Assembly (NCBI GenBank): GCA_003516285.1
Contig: DPCK01000154.1
Span: 1 to 24,868 of the forward strand
Length of the DNA: 24,868 bases
Direction: 5' to 3'
Source: Lutibacter sp.
GTDB lineage: Bacteria; Bacteroidota; Bacteroidia; Flavobacteriales; Flavobacteriaceae
Of the stretch, positions 8,515-16,857 are shown in pieces. The notes under the pieces are model-generated. The model saw nothing but the letters and a program-made list of their open reading frames with translations, searched no databases and was not told where the DNA came from. The translations under genes and the position numbers were made by a program. Within the stretch, counting starts at the first letter, position 1, and each line of letters opens with the position of its first letter.

Positions 8515-8889
8515 ATGATCATTCTTAAAAAATCATTCAATAAAGATTTTCTCAAAATTTTAGTGCTAATGTTGGTTTTAATGCTGCTGCAAAGCTGCAG
8601 TACTTATAAGAAATCCACCAATTTGGAAGAGGCCGCCCAGGCTGAGCAAAATGGATATGTAAAAGTGACTATGGCAAATGGCGATGAATACATTTATGAA
8701 TCTATTGAATTTACCGACGGTAAATATTTTGGCATAAAAACCCTAAATGGCGAAAAAGTAGCCACAATTCTTAAAAAAGAGGAAGTTTTAAAAGTGGAAA
8801 GACAAAACAAAAATTCATCCGGGTTTTTTAGTTTTACCGGAATAGCCATTGGCGTTGCTTCAATTGTATTGGGAATCTTGATGTTTTGA
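8515..8889 (+). CDS. Small lipoprotein with a C-terminal membrane helix
   Basis: 124 residues. It has a lipoprotein signal peptide with a hydrophobic core (ILVLMLVLMLLQ) and lipobox LQSC, making Cys28 the lipidated residue. The mature part contains a small beta-rich segment (YVKVTMANGDEYIYESIEF) resembling short SH3-like lipoprotein domains, then a glycine-rich hydrophobic tail from about residue 104 to the end (SFTGIAIGVASIVLGILMF) that could span a membrane. No enzyme motif. It lies 140 nt ahead of the kinase operon on the same strand with its own promoter-like site, so membership in that operon is uncertain. Function unknown. Confidence 0.75.
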   Translation: MIILKKSFNKDFLKILVLMLVLMLLQSCSTYKKSTNLEEAAQAEQNGYVKVTMANGDEYIYESIEFTDGKYFGIKTLNGEKVATILKKEEVLKVERQNKNSSGFFSFTGIAIGVASIVLGILMF

Positions 8890-8935
8890 GGGGAAGTGAA
8901 ACTGATTTTAAAATGGTATTTATGTTTAATTTTTA

Positions 8936-8961
8936 TTGAATGCTTTATTTAATTATATTTA
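8936..8961 (+). promoter_or_regulatory. Possible promoter of the kinase/exopolysaccharide operon
   Basis: TTG at 8936-8938, a 15-nt spacer, and TATATTTA at 8954-8961, one base off the TAnnTTTG element. The spacer is shorter than usual. It is the only plausible candidate in the 140-bp gap before the kinase gene and would give a leader of about 60 nt. Confidence 0.3.
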
Positions 8962-9029
8962 CAAGTGTTTGAGATTAATTTTACCCCCAACAGAACATAA
9001 AGAATAACATTTTTAAATTAAACAGCATA

Positions 9030-11360
9030 TTGAAAAAAGATACTGAAATTGAAAAATTAAAACTTTCCGAAGCGTTATTAAATGAAATTAATTTAATCAT
9101 TATTTCTTGTGATGGAACCGGCCGAATTACTTACGTTTCGCCCGCTACTGAGAAAATAATTGGCTATAAAATCGATCAGCTTTTGGGAGAAAAATGGTGG
9201 GATTTAACTTTTTTCACAAAAGAGGAAGGACAATTATTTAAAAAAAGAGTTTGTGATATTGCTTCAGGAAAAATCAAGGTCGACCCAAAACCTTATGATC
9301 GGCAAATGCGTTGTAAGGATGGCAGTATGAAATGGATTGAATGGCGTGATTCGCTTGGCCCCAATAATATTTTTGTTTCTGGAGGCGTTGATATCACAGA
9401 ATGGAAAAAAACCGAGGAAATCAAAATTCAGTCCGACACCATCTTAGACAGATTAGAAACTATGTTGATGGTGAGCGATAAAGAAGGAAATATCATCTAT
9501 TCATCACCCTCTGTTGAAAAAATGCTGGGTTATACCGTAAAAGATATTATGGGTGATAAATGGTGGAAATTAACTTATGAAAATCAACAAGAGGCAGAAC
9601 AGGTAAAAACTGCCATTTACAATTATGTTTTTTTAAACCAAAAGGATATTACCGACATTTCCAAACGAAAAATTAAAATGGCCAACGGAGATTATAAATG
9701 GATTGATTGGCAGTTGTCAAAAGGTGTCAATGGTACTTACATCTCAATTGGAACCGATATTACCCAAAGAATTTCAACGGAGCTTGAGTTAAAGAAAGCA
9801 AAGGATTTTGCTGAGGAATCTTTAAAAGTTAAAAATGAGTTTTTGGCCAATATGAGTCACGAAATCAGAACCCCGCTGAATGCCGTCATTGGCTTTACAG
9901 ATTTGTTGCTGGAAACAGAGCTAAATCCCGAACAGAGATCGCATATGGAAACGATGCGAAATTCTGGCGAAATTTTACTTTCTTTGATTAACAATGTGCT
10001 CGATCTTTCTAAGCTGGAATCTGAAAAGCTTAAAATTGAAGAGATTCCTTTCAACCTGCACAAATCTTTCAATACGGTTCTAAAATTATTGAAATTAAGG
10101 GCCGATGAGAAGGGGATTTCTTTAGACCTAAAAATTGACCCGAATACTCCAATAAAGGTCATTGGCGATCCAACCAGGGTAGAACAAATTTTGCTGAATT
10201 TAATAGGCAATGCGGTTAAATTTACCAATAAAGGATCCGTTCAAGTTACTTTAAAACAACTCAATGAAACAGATGACACTTCAGAAATATATTTTGAGGT
10301 AAGGGATACGGGAATCGGGATTGTTTCCAATAAAATAAATACGGTATTTGGTGCATTTTCACAAGCAAAGAGCGATACTTCCAGAATTTATGGCGGCACA
10401 GGATTGGGACTTACCATCGTAAAAAAATTGGTCGGTTTGTTAAATGGATCAATCAAAGTTGAAAGTATATTTGGAGAAGGAAGCGTGTTTAAAATAACCC
10501 TGCCATTGAAAAAAGACTTGGTGAATGAGAATATTAATGAAGTTGAACCAGAATTTGTTTTGGATGAACCGTTGGAGCTATCCATTCTTTTGGTAGAAGA
10601 TAATAAAACAAACCAATTGTTGGCTAAAACAAGGTTAGAACGATGGAAATGCACCGTAGATATTGCAAATAATGGGATTGAAGGCGTTAAAAAAGTGCAA
10701 CAAAATATGTATGACCTTATTTTGATGGACATTCAAATGCCGGTGATGGATGGCTACGAAGCCACAAAAATTATTAAAAATGACATTTCTAAAAAAGCTG
10801 CCAGAATTCCGATCATAGCAATGACGGCCTATGCCACCAATGCTGATATTAACCGTGCCAAAACTTCGGGAATGACGGACTATATTTTTAAACCTTTTAA
10901 GCCAAAGGAACTCTATGCGATTTTGGAAAAATATGGAAAACCTTCCAAAGAAAGGAATTTGAAATACGCCGACACTTCTAACGGAGACGGAGAAACTGCA
11001 GAAGAAAAAAAGTACATAGACTTAAAATTTTTATACGAAGAAACCCAAGGGGAAAGTGCCATATTAATAATGCTTATAGAATCCTTTCTCAAAGATTTTA
11101 ATGAGTTTTTTGGCGTGGTGAATAAGGAATTTAAACTTAAAAACTGGAAGGCTTTGTATGAAGCCACCCATAAAATTAAGCCAAGCATTACGATGTTTGG
11201 AATTTCAGAAATGGGGCCAATCATACATAAATTGACTCAAAAATTTAGAGATGAAAAGGAGTTGGAAGATGCCGGAACACTTCTAAATTCCTGTAAAGAG
11301 ATTTTTAAGCACGTGAAAGATGAATTATTAATCGAATTAAAATCATTAAAAAATGAGTGA
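9030..11360 (+). CDS. Cytosolic PAS-PAS hybrid histidine kinase with REC and HPt domains
   Basis: 776 residues. Order: PAS 1 (about 15-130), PAS 2 (about 140-255, similar to the first: both have a KWWxLT segment and end VDIT/TDIT), HisKA with NMSHEIRTPLNAV (phospho-His277), HATPase with an N box (NLIGNAVKF), DTGIGI and GTGLGLTIVKK, a REC domain (LILMDIQMPVMDGY, phospho-Asp567, Lys in IFKPFKP), and a C-terminal HPt domain (THKIKPSITMFG, His714). This is a full His-Asp-His phosphorelay in one chain. No membrane segment is seen, so it senses a cytosolic cue; ligand unknown. The start is a TTG at 9030: the frame is open upstream to a stop at 8976 without an ATG. It overlaps the next gene, a receiver, by 8 nt, strongly suggesting that His714 passes phosphate to that receiver. 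Confidence 0.9.
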   Translation: MKKDTEIEKLKLSEALLNEINLIIISCDGTGRITYVSPATEKIIGYKIDQLLGEKWWDLTFFTKEEGQLFKKRVCDIASGKIKVDPKPYDRQMRCKDGSMKWIEWRDSLGPNNIFVSGGVDITEWKKTEEIKIQSDTILDRLETMLMVSDKEGNIIYSSPSVEKMLGYTVKDIMGDKWWKLTYENQQEAEQVKTAIYNYVFLNQKDITDISKRKIKMANGDYKWIDWQLSKGVNGTYISIGTDITQRISTELELKKAKDFAEESLKVKNEFLANMSHEIRTPLNAVIGFTDLLLETELNPEQRSHMETMRNSGEILLSLINNVLDLSKLESEKLKIEEIPFNLHKSFNTVLKLLKLRADEKGISLDLKIDPNTPIKVIGDPTRVEQILLNLIGNAVKFTNKGSVQVTLKQLNETDDTSEIYFEVRDTGIGIVSNKINTVFGAFSQAKSDTSRIYGGTGLGLTIVKKLVGLLNGSIKVESIFGEGSVFKITLPLKKDLVNENINEVEPEFVLDEPLELSILLVEDNKTNQLLAKTRLERWKCTVDIANNGIEGVKKVQQNMYDLILMDIQMPVMDGYEATKIIKNDISKKAARIPIIAMTAYATNADINRAKTSGMTDYIFKPFKPKELYAILEKYGKPSKERNLKYADTSNGDGETAEEKKYIDLKFLYEETQGESAILIMLIESFLKDFNEFFGVVNKEFKLKNWKALYEATHKIKPSITMFGISEMGPIIHKLTQKFRDEKELEDAGTLLNSCKEIFKHVKDELLIELKSLKNE

Positions 11361-11721
11361 TGCTAAAAAAATAGTTTTAGCCGAAGACAACTCTACGCTT
11401 TCACTATTGTTGAAGTTCAGATTGGAAAAGGAAGGCTATAAATTGCTGATTGCAGCAGATGGAAAGGAGGCTATTGAATTGATAGAGCAACACGATCCCG
11501 AGCTAATTTTGACCGATATTATGATGCCATTTATTAGCGGCTTAGAGGTAATTAGCCACGTTCGAAACAAATTGAACAAGCAAACGCCTATCATTGTTTT
11601 TTCGGCCGCAGGTCAGGAAGAAATGGTGCTCAAGGCATTTAATTTAGGCGCCAACGATTTTATGGGAAAACCTTTTAGCCCCAACGAACTGGTGATTCGC
11701 GTCAAAAGATTGTTGCGTTAA
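11353..11721 (+). CDS. REC-only response regulator
   Basis: 122 residues, a single receiver domain with no output domain. Visible residues: acidic pocket Glu11-Asp12, phospho-acceptor Asp55 in ILTDIMMP, Ser84 in IVFSAAG, Lys106 in GKPFSPNE. The ATG at 11353 overlaps the kinase stop by 8 nt, so the two are translationally coupled. As a stand-alone receiver it should act by protein contact. The next gene, a HEAT-repeat membrane protein 22 nt downstream, is the obvious candidate partner; that pairing is inferred from position. It could also be a shuttle towards another regulator elsewhere. Confidence 0.9.
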   Translation: MSDAKKIVLAEDNSTLSLLLKFRLEKEGYKLLIAADGKEAIELIEQHDPELILTDIMMPFISGLEVISHVRNKLNKQTPIIVFSAAGQEEMVLKAFNLGANDFMGKPFSPNELVIRVKRLLR

Positions 11722-11743
11722 TTAAACCGCTCAAACAGTTATT

Positions 11744-12847
11744 ATGTATAGTTATCAACACTTCATTGATTATTTTAAAAATGCTCCAGCCATCATCCAA
11801 GTAGTATGGGTAATGATTGTTCTTTTTATGGTGATTATTATAATCCTCATTATTTATTTGAAATTATTGAGAAGCCGTTTGAGAAAAAATGAAAAAATTG
11901 TGGCGCAATACCAAAATGAATATGAATCAAATCTTATAACTTATTTATATTCCGGCAATGAGGAAGAGGAGATTAGTGCAGAACAACAACTTATTGTCGA
12001 AAAATTAAAATCTTGTGTCCCCGATAAATTTAAGAGGCGGGTTGTGGTTTCAACCTTGTTGCGGTTAAGAAATGAAATCTCAGGCGAAATGGCCGAATCC
12101 ATTCAAAAACTTTACTTTCAAACCGGACTCATAAATTACGCGTTGTCCAGTTTGAAAAGCAAAAAATGGTATGTGGTGGCCAAAGGAATCAGGGAACTTG
12201 CGCAATTCCACGTAAAGGAAGTCAATGATCAAATTGTAATTCACGTAAACAATCCCAATAAAGAAATCCGAAAGGAAGTGCAGCTATATTTAGTTACGTT
12301 ATTTCATTTTGAGGGATTAAAATTTTTGGATGTTTTGCAAACCCAGTTATCGGAATGGGACCAAATTCAATTGTTGGAAGTGCTTCAGAGGTTTGATGAA
12401 CAGGAAATTCCCAACATAAATCCGTGGTTGAAATCCAAAAACGATTCTGTGGTCATTTTTGCCATAAAATTGGCTAAAATTTACAATCAGTTTGAGGCGA
12501 AAGACACCTTATTGGACTTATTGGAGCATCGGCATAAAAAAATAAGGGTTGAAGCAATTCAAGTGTTAAGCCATTTGCAGGTTTATGAAGCAAAAGAAGT
12601 GCTAAAAAATAAATTTAACGAGCTTAGTTTGGAAGAGCAAATCGCATTTTTTAAATTGTTGGAAAATGTTTTTGAATCCAGTGACGAATCCTTTTTGCAG
12701 GAACATATTCAACATAAAAACTTTGAGATAAAGGTTTCGGCATTAAAAATTTTTAAACTTCTCAATATTGAAAAGTTCCATAGTTTTAAGCGCTTGTTAT
12801 CAGCGCCAAAAGATGCAGAAATAATTGAATTCATCGAAAACAATTAA
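11744..12847 (+). CDS. Membrane-anchored HEAT-repeat protein
   Basis: 367 residues. One transmembrane helix at about residues 18-43 (IIQVVWVMIVLFMVIIIILI), a basic stretch (LRSRLRKNEK) that should place the remainder in the cytosol, then an all-helical solenoid to the C-terminus. HEAT-like units are readable as paired helices at about 135-165 (LINYALSSLKSKKWYVVAKG), 170-200, 225-265, 265-300 (RHKKIRVEAIQVLSHLQVYE) and 330-360 (HKNFEIKVSALKIFKLL). No catalytic motif. It sits between the response regulator (22 nt) and the glycosyltransferase (3 nt), which suggests an adaptor linking the phosphorelay to the membrane polymerase. The HEAT call is by pattern only; another alpha-solenoid class is possible. 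Confidence 0.75.
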   Translation: MYSYQHFIDYFKNAPAIIQVVWVMIVLFMVIIIILIIYLKLLRSRLRKNEKIVAQYQNEYESNLITYLYSGNEEEEISAEQQLIVEKLKSCVPDKFKRRVVVSTLLRLRNEISGEMAESIQKLYFQTGLINYALSSLKSKKWYVVAKGIRELAQFHVKEVNDQIVIHVNNPNKEIRKEVQLYLVTLFHFEGLKFLDVLQTQLSEWDQIQLLEVLQRFDEQEIPNINPWLKSKNDSVVIFAIKLAKIYNQFEAKDTLLDLLEHRHKKIRVEAIQVLSHLQVYEAKEVLKNKFNELSLEEQIAFFKLLENVFESSDESFLQEHIQHKNFEIKVSALKIFKLLNIEKFHSFKRLLSAPKDAEIIEFIENN

Positions 12848-12850
12848 TTT

Positions 12851-14281
12851 ATGAACACAAGTACGGTAGAGATTATCATATTAATCATTCATTTTTTATT
12901 TTTTATATATGCCTGTACCGCCATCGCATCCTACATTATTTTGGCGATGATCTCTTCTAAGGAGACCATAGAATATATGAAGAAAAACAGCTTTGTGAAT
13001 TACAAGGAAATATTGTCTTCAACCATTTCTCCCTCCATTACAATTATCGCCCCGGCCTATAATGAAAGTCTGAATATTATTGAAAATGTTCGTTCTTTAT
13101 TGTCGAGTCATTATGTAAATTATGATGTGGTTATTGTGAATGACGGAAGTAAAGACGACAGTCTTGAAAAAATGATTGTGGCTTACGACCTGGTGAAAGT
13201 TGATTTTCTCATCAACCAACAAATACCGACAAAACCAATTCGCGCAGGCGTTTTTAAATCCACCAATCCCGCATTTGAAAAGCTTACGGTGGTAGATAAA
13301 GTAAACGGAGGCAAAGCAGATGCATTAAATATGGGCTTGAACATAAGTAAAAGCGATTATGTTGCCTGCATTGACGTTGATTGCTTGCTGTTGGAAAATT
13401 CCCTTCAAAAAATGATAAAACCATTTTTGGAAGTCACCGACAAAACAGTAATTGCCACAGGCGGTGTCATAAGAATTGCCAATTCCTGCATTATTAAAGA
13501 CGGAAAACTGCTTGATGTGAATTTTCCTAAAAAACTAATTGAGAAAGCACAGATTCTTGAATATATAAGAGCATTTCTTCTAGGCAGAATGGCTTGGAGC
13601 CGGCTAAACGGATTGCTTGTAATTTCTGGCGCTTTTGGCTTGTTTAATAAGAAAGTTGCGATTGAGGTTGGTGGCTATGACACCAATACCGTGGGAGAAG
13701 ATATGGAATTGATAGTGAGAATGAGAAGGTATATGGAAGAAACCAAACAAAAATATAAAGTGGCCTATATTCCTGATCCGTTATGTTGGACAGAAGCGCC
13801 GGACAATTATAAAATATTTATTTCACAAAGAAACCGTTGGACGCGCGGCACTATTGAAACGCTTAGGATGCACAGAAAAGTGGCGTTTAACCCAAAATAC
13901 AAATCTCTCGGACTTTTAAGTTATCCTTATTGGCTCTTATATGAAAGGCTTGCCCCGGTTATTGAAGTAATAGGTATCATATACTTTATAATTTTGGCGG
14001 CACTTAATGAAGTGCGATGGGATTATGCTTTAGCATTCATTATTTTAGCCTATTTGTTTGCCGTTTTATTTTCCATTGTGGCAATTTTTTCTGAAGAGCT
14101 TACTTACCATCAATACAAAAAGAAGGGAACCGGCTTTAAATTAATTATGATAAGTTTGCTTGAACCTTTTGTGTTGCACCCATTTATATTGTATGCGGCA
14201 ATTAGGGGAAATATAGATTACTATTTTAACAAGAAGAAAAAATGGGGAGAAATGACAAGAAAAGGGATGGCCACGAGCTAA
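12851..14281 (+). CDS. Processive-type family 2 glycosyltransferase (polysaccharide synthase)
   Basis: 476 residues. An N-terminal membrane helix (about 8-35), a GT-A catalytic domain, and three or four C-terminal helices from about 355. Catalytic residues: Asp98 in VNDGSKDDS, Asp175-x-Asp177 in CIDVDCLL, Glu283-Asp284 in GEDMEL, and QxxRW (Gln326, Arg329, Trp330) in SQRNRWTRG. This D, DxD, (E)D, QxxRW set is that of membrane synthases such as PgaC/IcaA, BcsA and hyaluronan synthase. It should polymerise a nucleotide-sugar into a beta-linked glycan while passing it through the inner membrane. No PilZ domain is present, so direct c-di-GMP control as in BcsA is not visible. The sugar cannot be told from the sequence. 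Starts 3 nt after the HEAT gene. Confidence 0.9.
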   Translation: MNTSTVEIIILIIHFLFFIYACTAIASYIILAMISSKETIEYMKKNSFVNYKEILSSTISPSITIIAPAYNESLNIIENVRSLLSSHYVNYDVVIVNDGSKDDSLEKMIVAYDLVKVDFLINQQIPTKPIRAGVFKSTNPAFEKLTVVDKVNGGKADALNMGLNISKSDYVACIDVDCLLLENSLQKMIKPFLEVTDKTVIATGGVIRIANSCIIKDGKLLDVNFPKKLIEKAQILEYIRAFLLGRMAWSRLNGLLVISGAFGLFNKKVAIEVGGYDTNTVGEDMELIVRMRRYMEETKQKYKVAYIPDPLCWTEAPDNYKIFISQRNRWTRGTIETLRMHRKVAFNPKYKSLGLLSYPYWLLYERLAPVIEVIGIIYFIILAALNEVRWDYALAFIILAYLFAVLFSIVAIFSEELTYHQYKKKGTGFKLIMISLLEPFVLHPFILYAAIRGNIDYYFNKKKKWGEMTRKGMATS

Positions 14282-14359
14282 ACAAATTAATAATTATTGA
14301 TTATGGTCAAATTACCCAGATCACAAACTAAATGCTTTTAAAATTTTTTACCATATTTT

Positions 14360-14401
14360 TCTCTGTGAATCTTATTGTTTTCCTTTATGAATCTCTGTGA
14401 A
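14360..14401 (+). repeat. Short direct repeat in the operon's internal gap
   Basis: TCTCTGTGAA occurs at 14360-14369 and again at 14392-14401, 32 bp apart, in the 149-bp gap between the glycosyltransferase and the LTA-synthase-like gene. This is the only sizeable gap in the gene series. No clear promoter consensus or terminator is seen in it. Confidence 0.5.
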
Positions 14402-14430
14402 ATAATTATTTAAAGACAACGAAACTTTAT

Positions 14431-16857
14431 ATGAAATTTAAAAATTTTGGCAATTACAGTTACAAATACATTTATTTGACATTTTCTTTAATAGTAAGTT
14501 TTTGGGCAATAAGTTTATTTGAGCTTATAATGAAGGTATCAAACGGTCTTGAGCAAACAAATCTGCCAACCACATTTGGCTATAAATTACTCAACGATTT
14601 TTGGGCCGGTTTGGGAATTGGCTTGTTGTTTTTTCCACTGTATCTGCTGTTTTTCTTCATTAAAAAACCCATTGGAAATATACTTATTAAAGTGTTGTTT
14701 TGTGTCATCATCATTGGCCAATTTGCCTTGCTTAAATACCATCTCACCACACTTGTAAATTTGGGAGCCGATATTTTAGGATATTCTTTTGATGATATGC
14801 ACACAACAGTCACTGGTTCCGAATCTTTGTCTTTACTGTATTTTTTACCTTTCATACTGTTTCCGTTGCTTTTTTTGGTGATCAATTATGCCTTCAACAA
14901 ATTCACCAATGAGCGGCAAATTTTCGCGTCAGCCATTATTTTGGTGATTGTTTTTGGAAGTGCAAAAATCATTTTTTCTGAAGCTTCAGAAACTATTTAT
15001 CAAAATAAGTTGTTCTTTTTGGGCGAAGATATTTATAGATATCAGCAAGAAAAAAGTTTGATGGATGCCTATAATTTATCAGGAAGAAATGATTATCCGC
15101 TTTTAAAACCTTTTCGGGATACAAAAGATGTTTTGTCTCCTTTTTTCAATATTCAGGAAGAAAAACCAAACATTGTAATCATAATTGTAGAAGGATTGGG
15201 AGGCGAATTTGTAGGAAAAAATCAATATGGCGGATTTACGCCATACATTGATTCCCTTATTCAAGAATCGCTTTACTGGGAAAATTTTGTCAGCAATTCA
15301 GGAAGAACCTTTGGCGTATTGCCTTCTATACTGGGTTCTTTGCCCTATGGAGAAACTGGTTTTTTGGAGCTAAATCCTTTGCCGTCCCATTTTTCACTCA
15401 CCAGTGTTTTAAAGGCTAATGGTTATACTACCTCGTTTTATGGTGGAGACCCTTCGAGTTTCGACCGAAAAATAAATTTTTTGGAATACAATGGGATTGA
15501 TCATATCATTGATGAAAGTATGTTTGAAGCAAAATATGTTAAAACACAGGCAAATGCCGGCGGGTTCTCTTGGGGATATCCCGATGAAGAAATATTTAAA
15601 AAAACATTATCGGAATTAGATCGTAAAAAACAGCCGAGATTGGACATTATTGCAACCCTTACAAACCACGAACCATTCAATTTTCCTTCAAAAATTCTTT
15701 ATTTAACAAAAGTGGATAGCGTATTAAATTCGAACCAAATTTTTGGCGTAAAAAAAGAGGAAATTTTAGCCTATAAAGAAATTTTTGCCAGTCTGCTTTA
15801 CACGGATAATTCTTTAGAATACTTTATGAAGGAATATGCCAAAAGACCCGAATATAACAACACCATTTTTATTATTACCGGAGATCACCGTCTTATTCCA
15901 ATAGCGCAAAAAGACAAGCTATGCCGCTTTCACGTGCCTTTTTTCATATATAGCCCTATGCTAAAGAAGCCCGAAAAATTTAAATCCGTTTCCTCCCATT
16001 GGGATGTTACTCCAAGTTTGCTTTCTTTTTTAATGAACAATTACAAGTTTAATAAGTTAAAAGAAACCGCCTGGATGAGCCAGGGATTGGATACAGCAAG
16101 GCAATTTAGAAATATTCACAAAATTCCTTTAATGAGGTATAAAGGAACCATCAATGATTATATTTACAATGATTATTTTTATGCTGATGGCGAGCTTTTT
16201 AAGATAAATGAAAACTTCGGAACCAATAAAGTGAATGAACCGGAATTGTTAAAAACTGTTTCCGATTCCTTGCTTGAGTTTAAAAAGCTAAATGCCTATC
16301 TCACCAAAAAAAATAGAATTTTCCCAGATTCCTTAAACATCTATACCCAGCCGGCAGTTCAATTTTCAAAAGAGGAATTGGCCACCATTGAAACCTTGAC
16401 CAAAGGATTAAACTATGATCAAATTTTTATGATTGCCAGGGAATACGCGTTCAAAAAAGATTATAAAAAAGCGCGGTTGTTATGCGATTACATTTTGAAT
16501 GAATTTCCCAGTCACGCCGATGCACGAACTTTAAAAGGGCGAACTTTCGCTTGGGAAGGCAATTTTAAGGTCGCGGAAGAGCAATTGTTAAATGTGTTTG
16601 AAAGAACACCTTATTATGATGATAATTATTTGGCGCTTTTAGATTTATATTGGTGGTCCAAACAAGATATAAAAGCCATTGGCATTGCCGAAAAAGCGAT
16701 AGAAAATGGGATAGATAACCCGAAAATAGGTTTTAAATTGGCGCAAGCTTATCAAAGAATGAATAATTTAAATGAGGCAAATAAAGTAATAGACAGTATT
16801 TTGAAATTGCATCCAAAGAATGAAACATACCTAACTTTTAAAAACTCCTTAAAATAA
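14431..16857 (+). CDS. LTA-synthase/sulfatase-fold membrane enzyme fused to C-terminal TPRs
   Basis: 808 residues. Five predicted membrane helices in the first ~185 residues (about 14-35, 52-73, 83-100, 131-154, 164-182), then a periplasmic alkaline-phosphatase-superfamily domain (about 245-560). Residues matching the LtaS catalytic set are present: Glu254 in IIVEGLGGEF, Thr293 in SNSGRTFGVLPS as nucleophile, His413 in TLTNHEPF, Asp485-His486 in ITGDHR. LtaS relatives (OpgB, EptA/BcsG-type) move phosphoglycerol or phosphoethanolamine from lipid onto polymers or lipids. From about 655 to the end there are TPR-like helical pairs (YKKARLLCDYILNEFPSHAD; LNEANKVIDSILKLHPKNE), uncommon in this family. 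Its stop overlaps the next start by one base (TAATG). Between a polymerase and an exporter, it likely decorates the exported glycan. True sulfatase activity is unlikely, since no CxPxR site is seen. Confidence 0.85.
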   Translation: MKFKNFGNYSYKYIYLTFSLIVSFWAISLFELIMKVSNGLEQTNLPTTFGYKLLNDFWAGLGIGLLFFPLYLLFFFIKKPIGNILIKVLFCVIIIGQFALLKYHLTTLVNLGADILGYSFDDMHTTVTGSESLSLLYFLPFILFPLLFLVINYAFNKFTNERQIFASAIILVIVFGSAKIIFSEASETIYQNKLFFLGEDIYRYQQEKSLMDAYNLSGRNDYPLLKPFRDTKDVLSPFFNIQEEKPNIVIIIVEGLGGEFVGKNQYGGFTPYIDSLIQESLYWENFVSNSGRTFGVLPSILGSLPYGETGFLELNPLPSHFSLTSVLKANGYTTSFYGGDPSSFDRKINFLEYNGIDHIIDESMFEAKYVKTQANAGGFSWGYPDEEIFKKTLSELDRKKQPRLDIIATLTNHEPFNFPSKILYLTKVDSVLNSNQIFGVKKEEILAYKEIFASLLYTDNSLEYFMKEYAKRPEYNNTIFIITGDHRLIPIAQKDKLCRFHVPFFIYSPMLKKPEKFKSVSSHWDVTPSLLSFLMNNYKFNKLKETAWMSQGLDTARQFRNIHKIPLMRYKGTINDYIYNDYFYADGELFKINENFGTNKVNEPELLKTVSDSLLEFKKLNAYLTKKNRIFPDSLNIYTQPAVQFSKEELATIETLTKGLNYDQIFMIAREYAFKKDYKKARLLCDYILNEFPSHADARTLKGRTFAWEGNFKVAEEQLLNVFERTPYYDDNYLALLDLYWWSKQDIKAIGIAEKAIENGIDNPKIGFKLAQAYQRMNNLNEANKVIDSILKLHPKNETYLTFKNSLK

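Noticed and set aside
9857..11224. Long minus-strand frames opposite the histidine kinase
   Set aside because: The plus-strand protein has unambiguous kinase, receiver and HPt motifs over this whole stretch; the minus frames are antisense shadows.
12851..14281. c-di-GMP control of the polysaccharide synthase
   Set aside because: No PilZ domain or RxxxR motif is seen in the synthase and no GGDEF or EAL gene is in the window.
14431..16857. Classical sulfatase assignment for the membrane enzyme
   Set aside because: There is no CxPxR or SxPxR formylglycine site; the Thr293 context and the five N-terminal helices fit the LTA-synthase branch instead.
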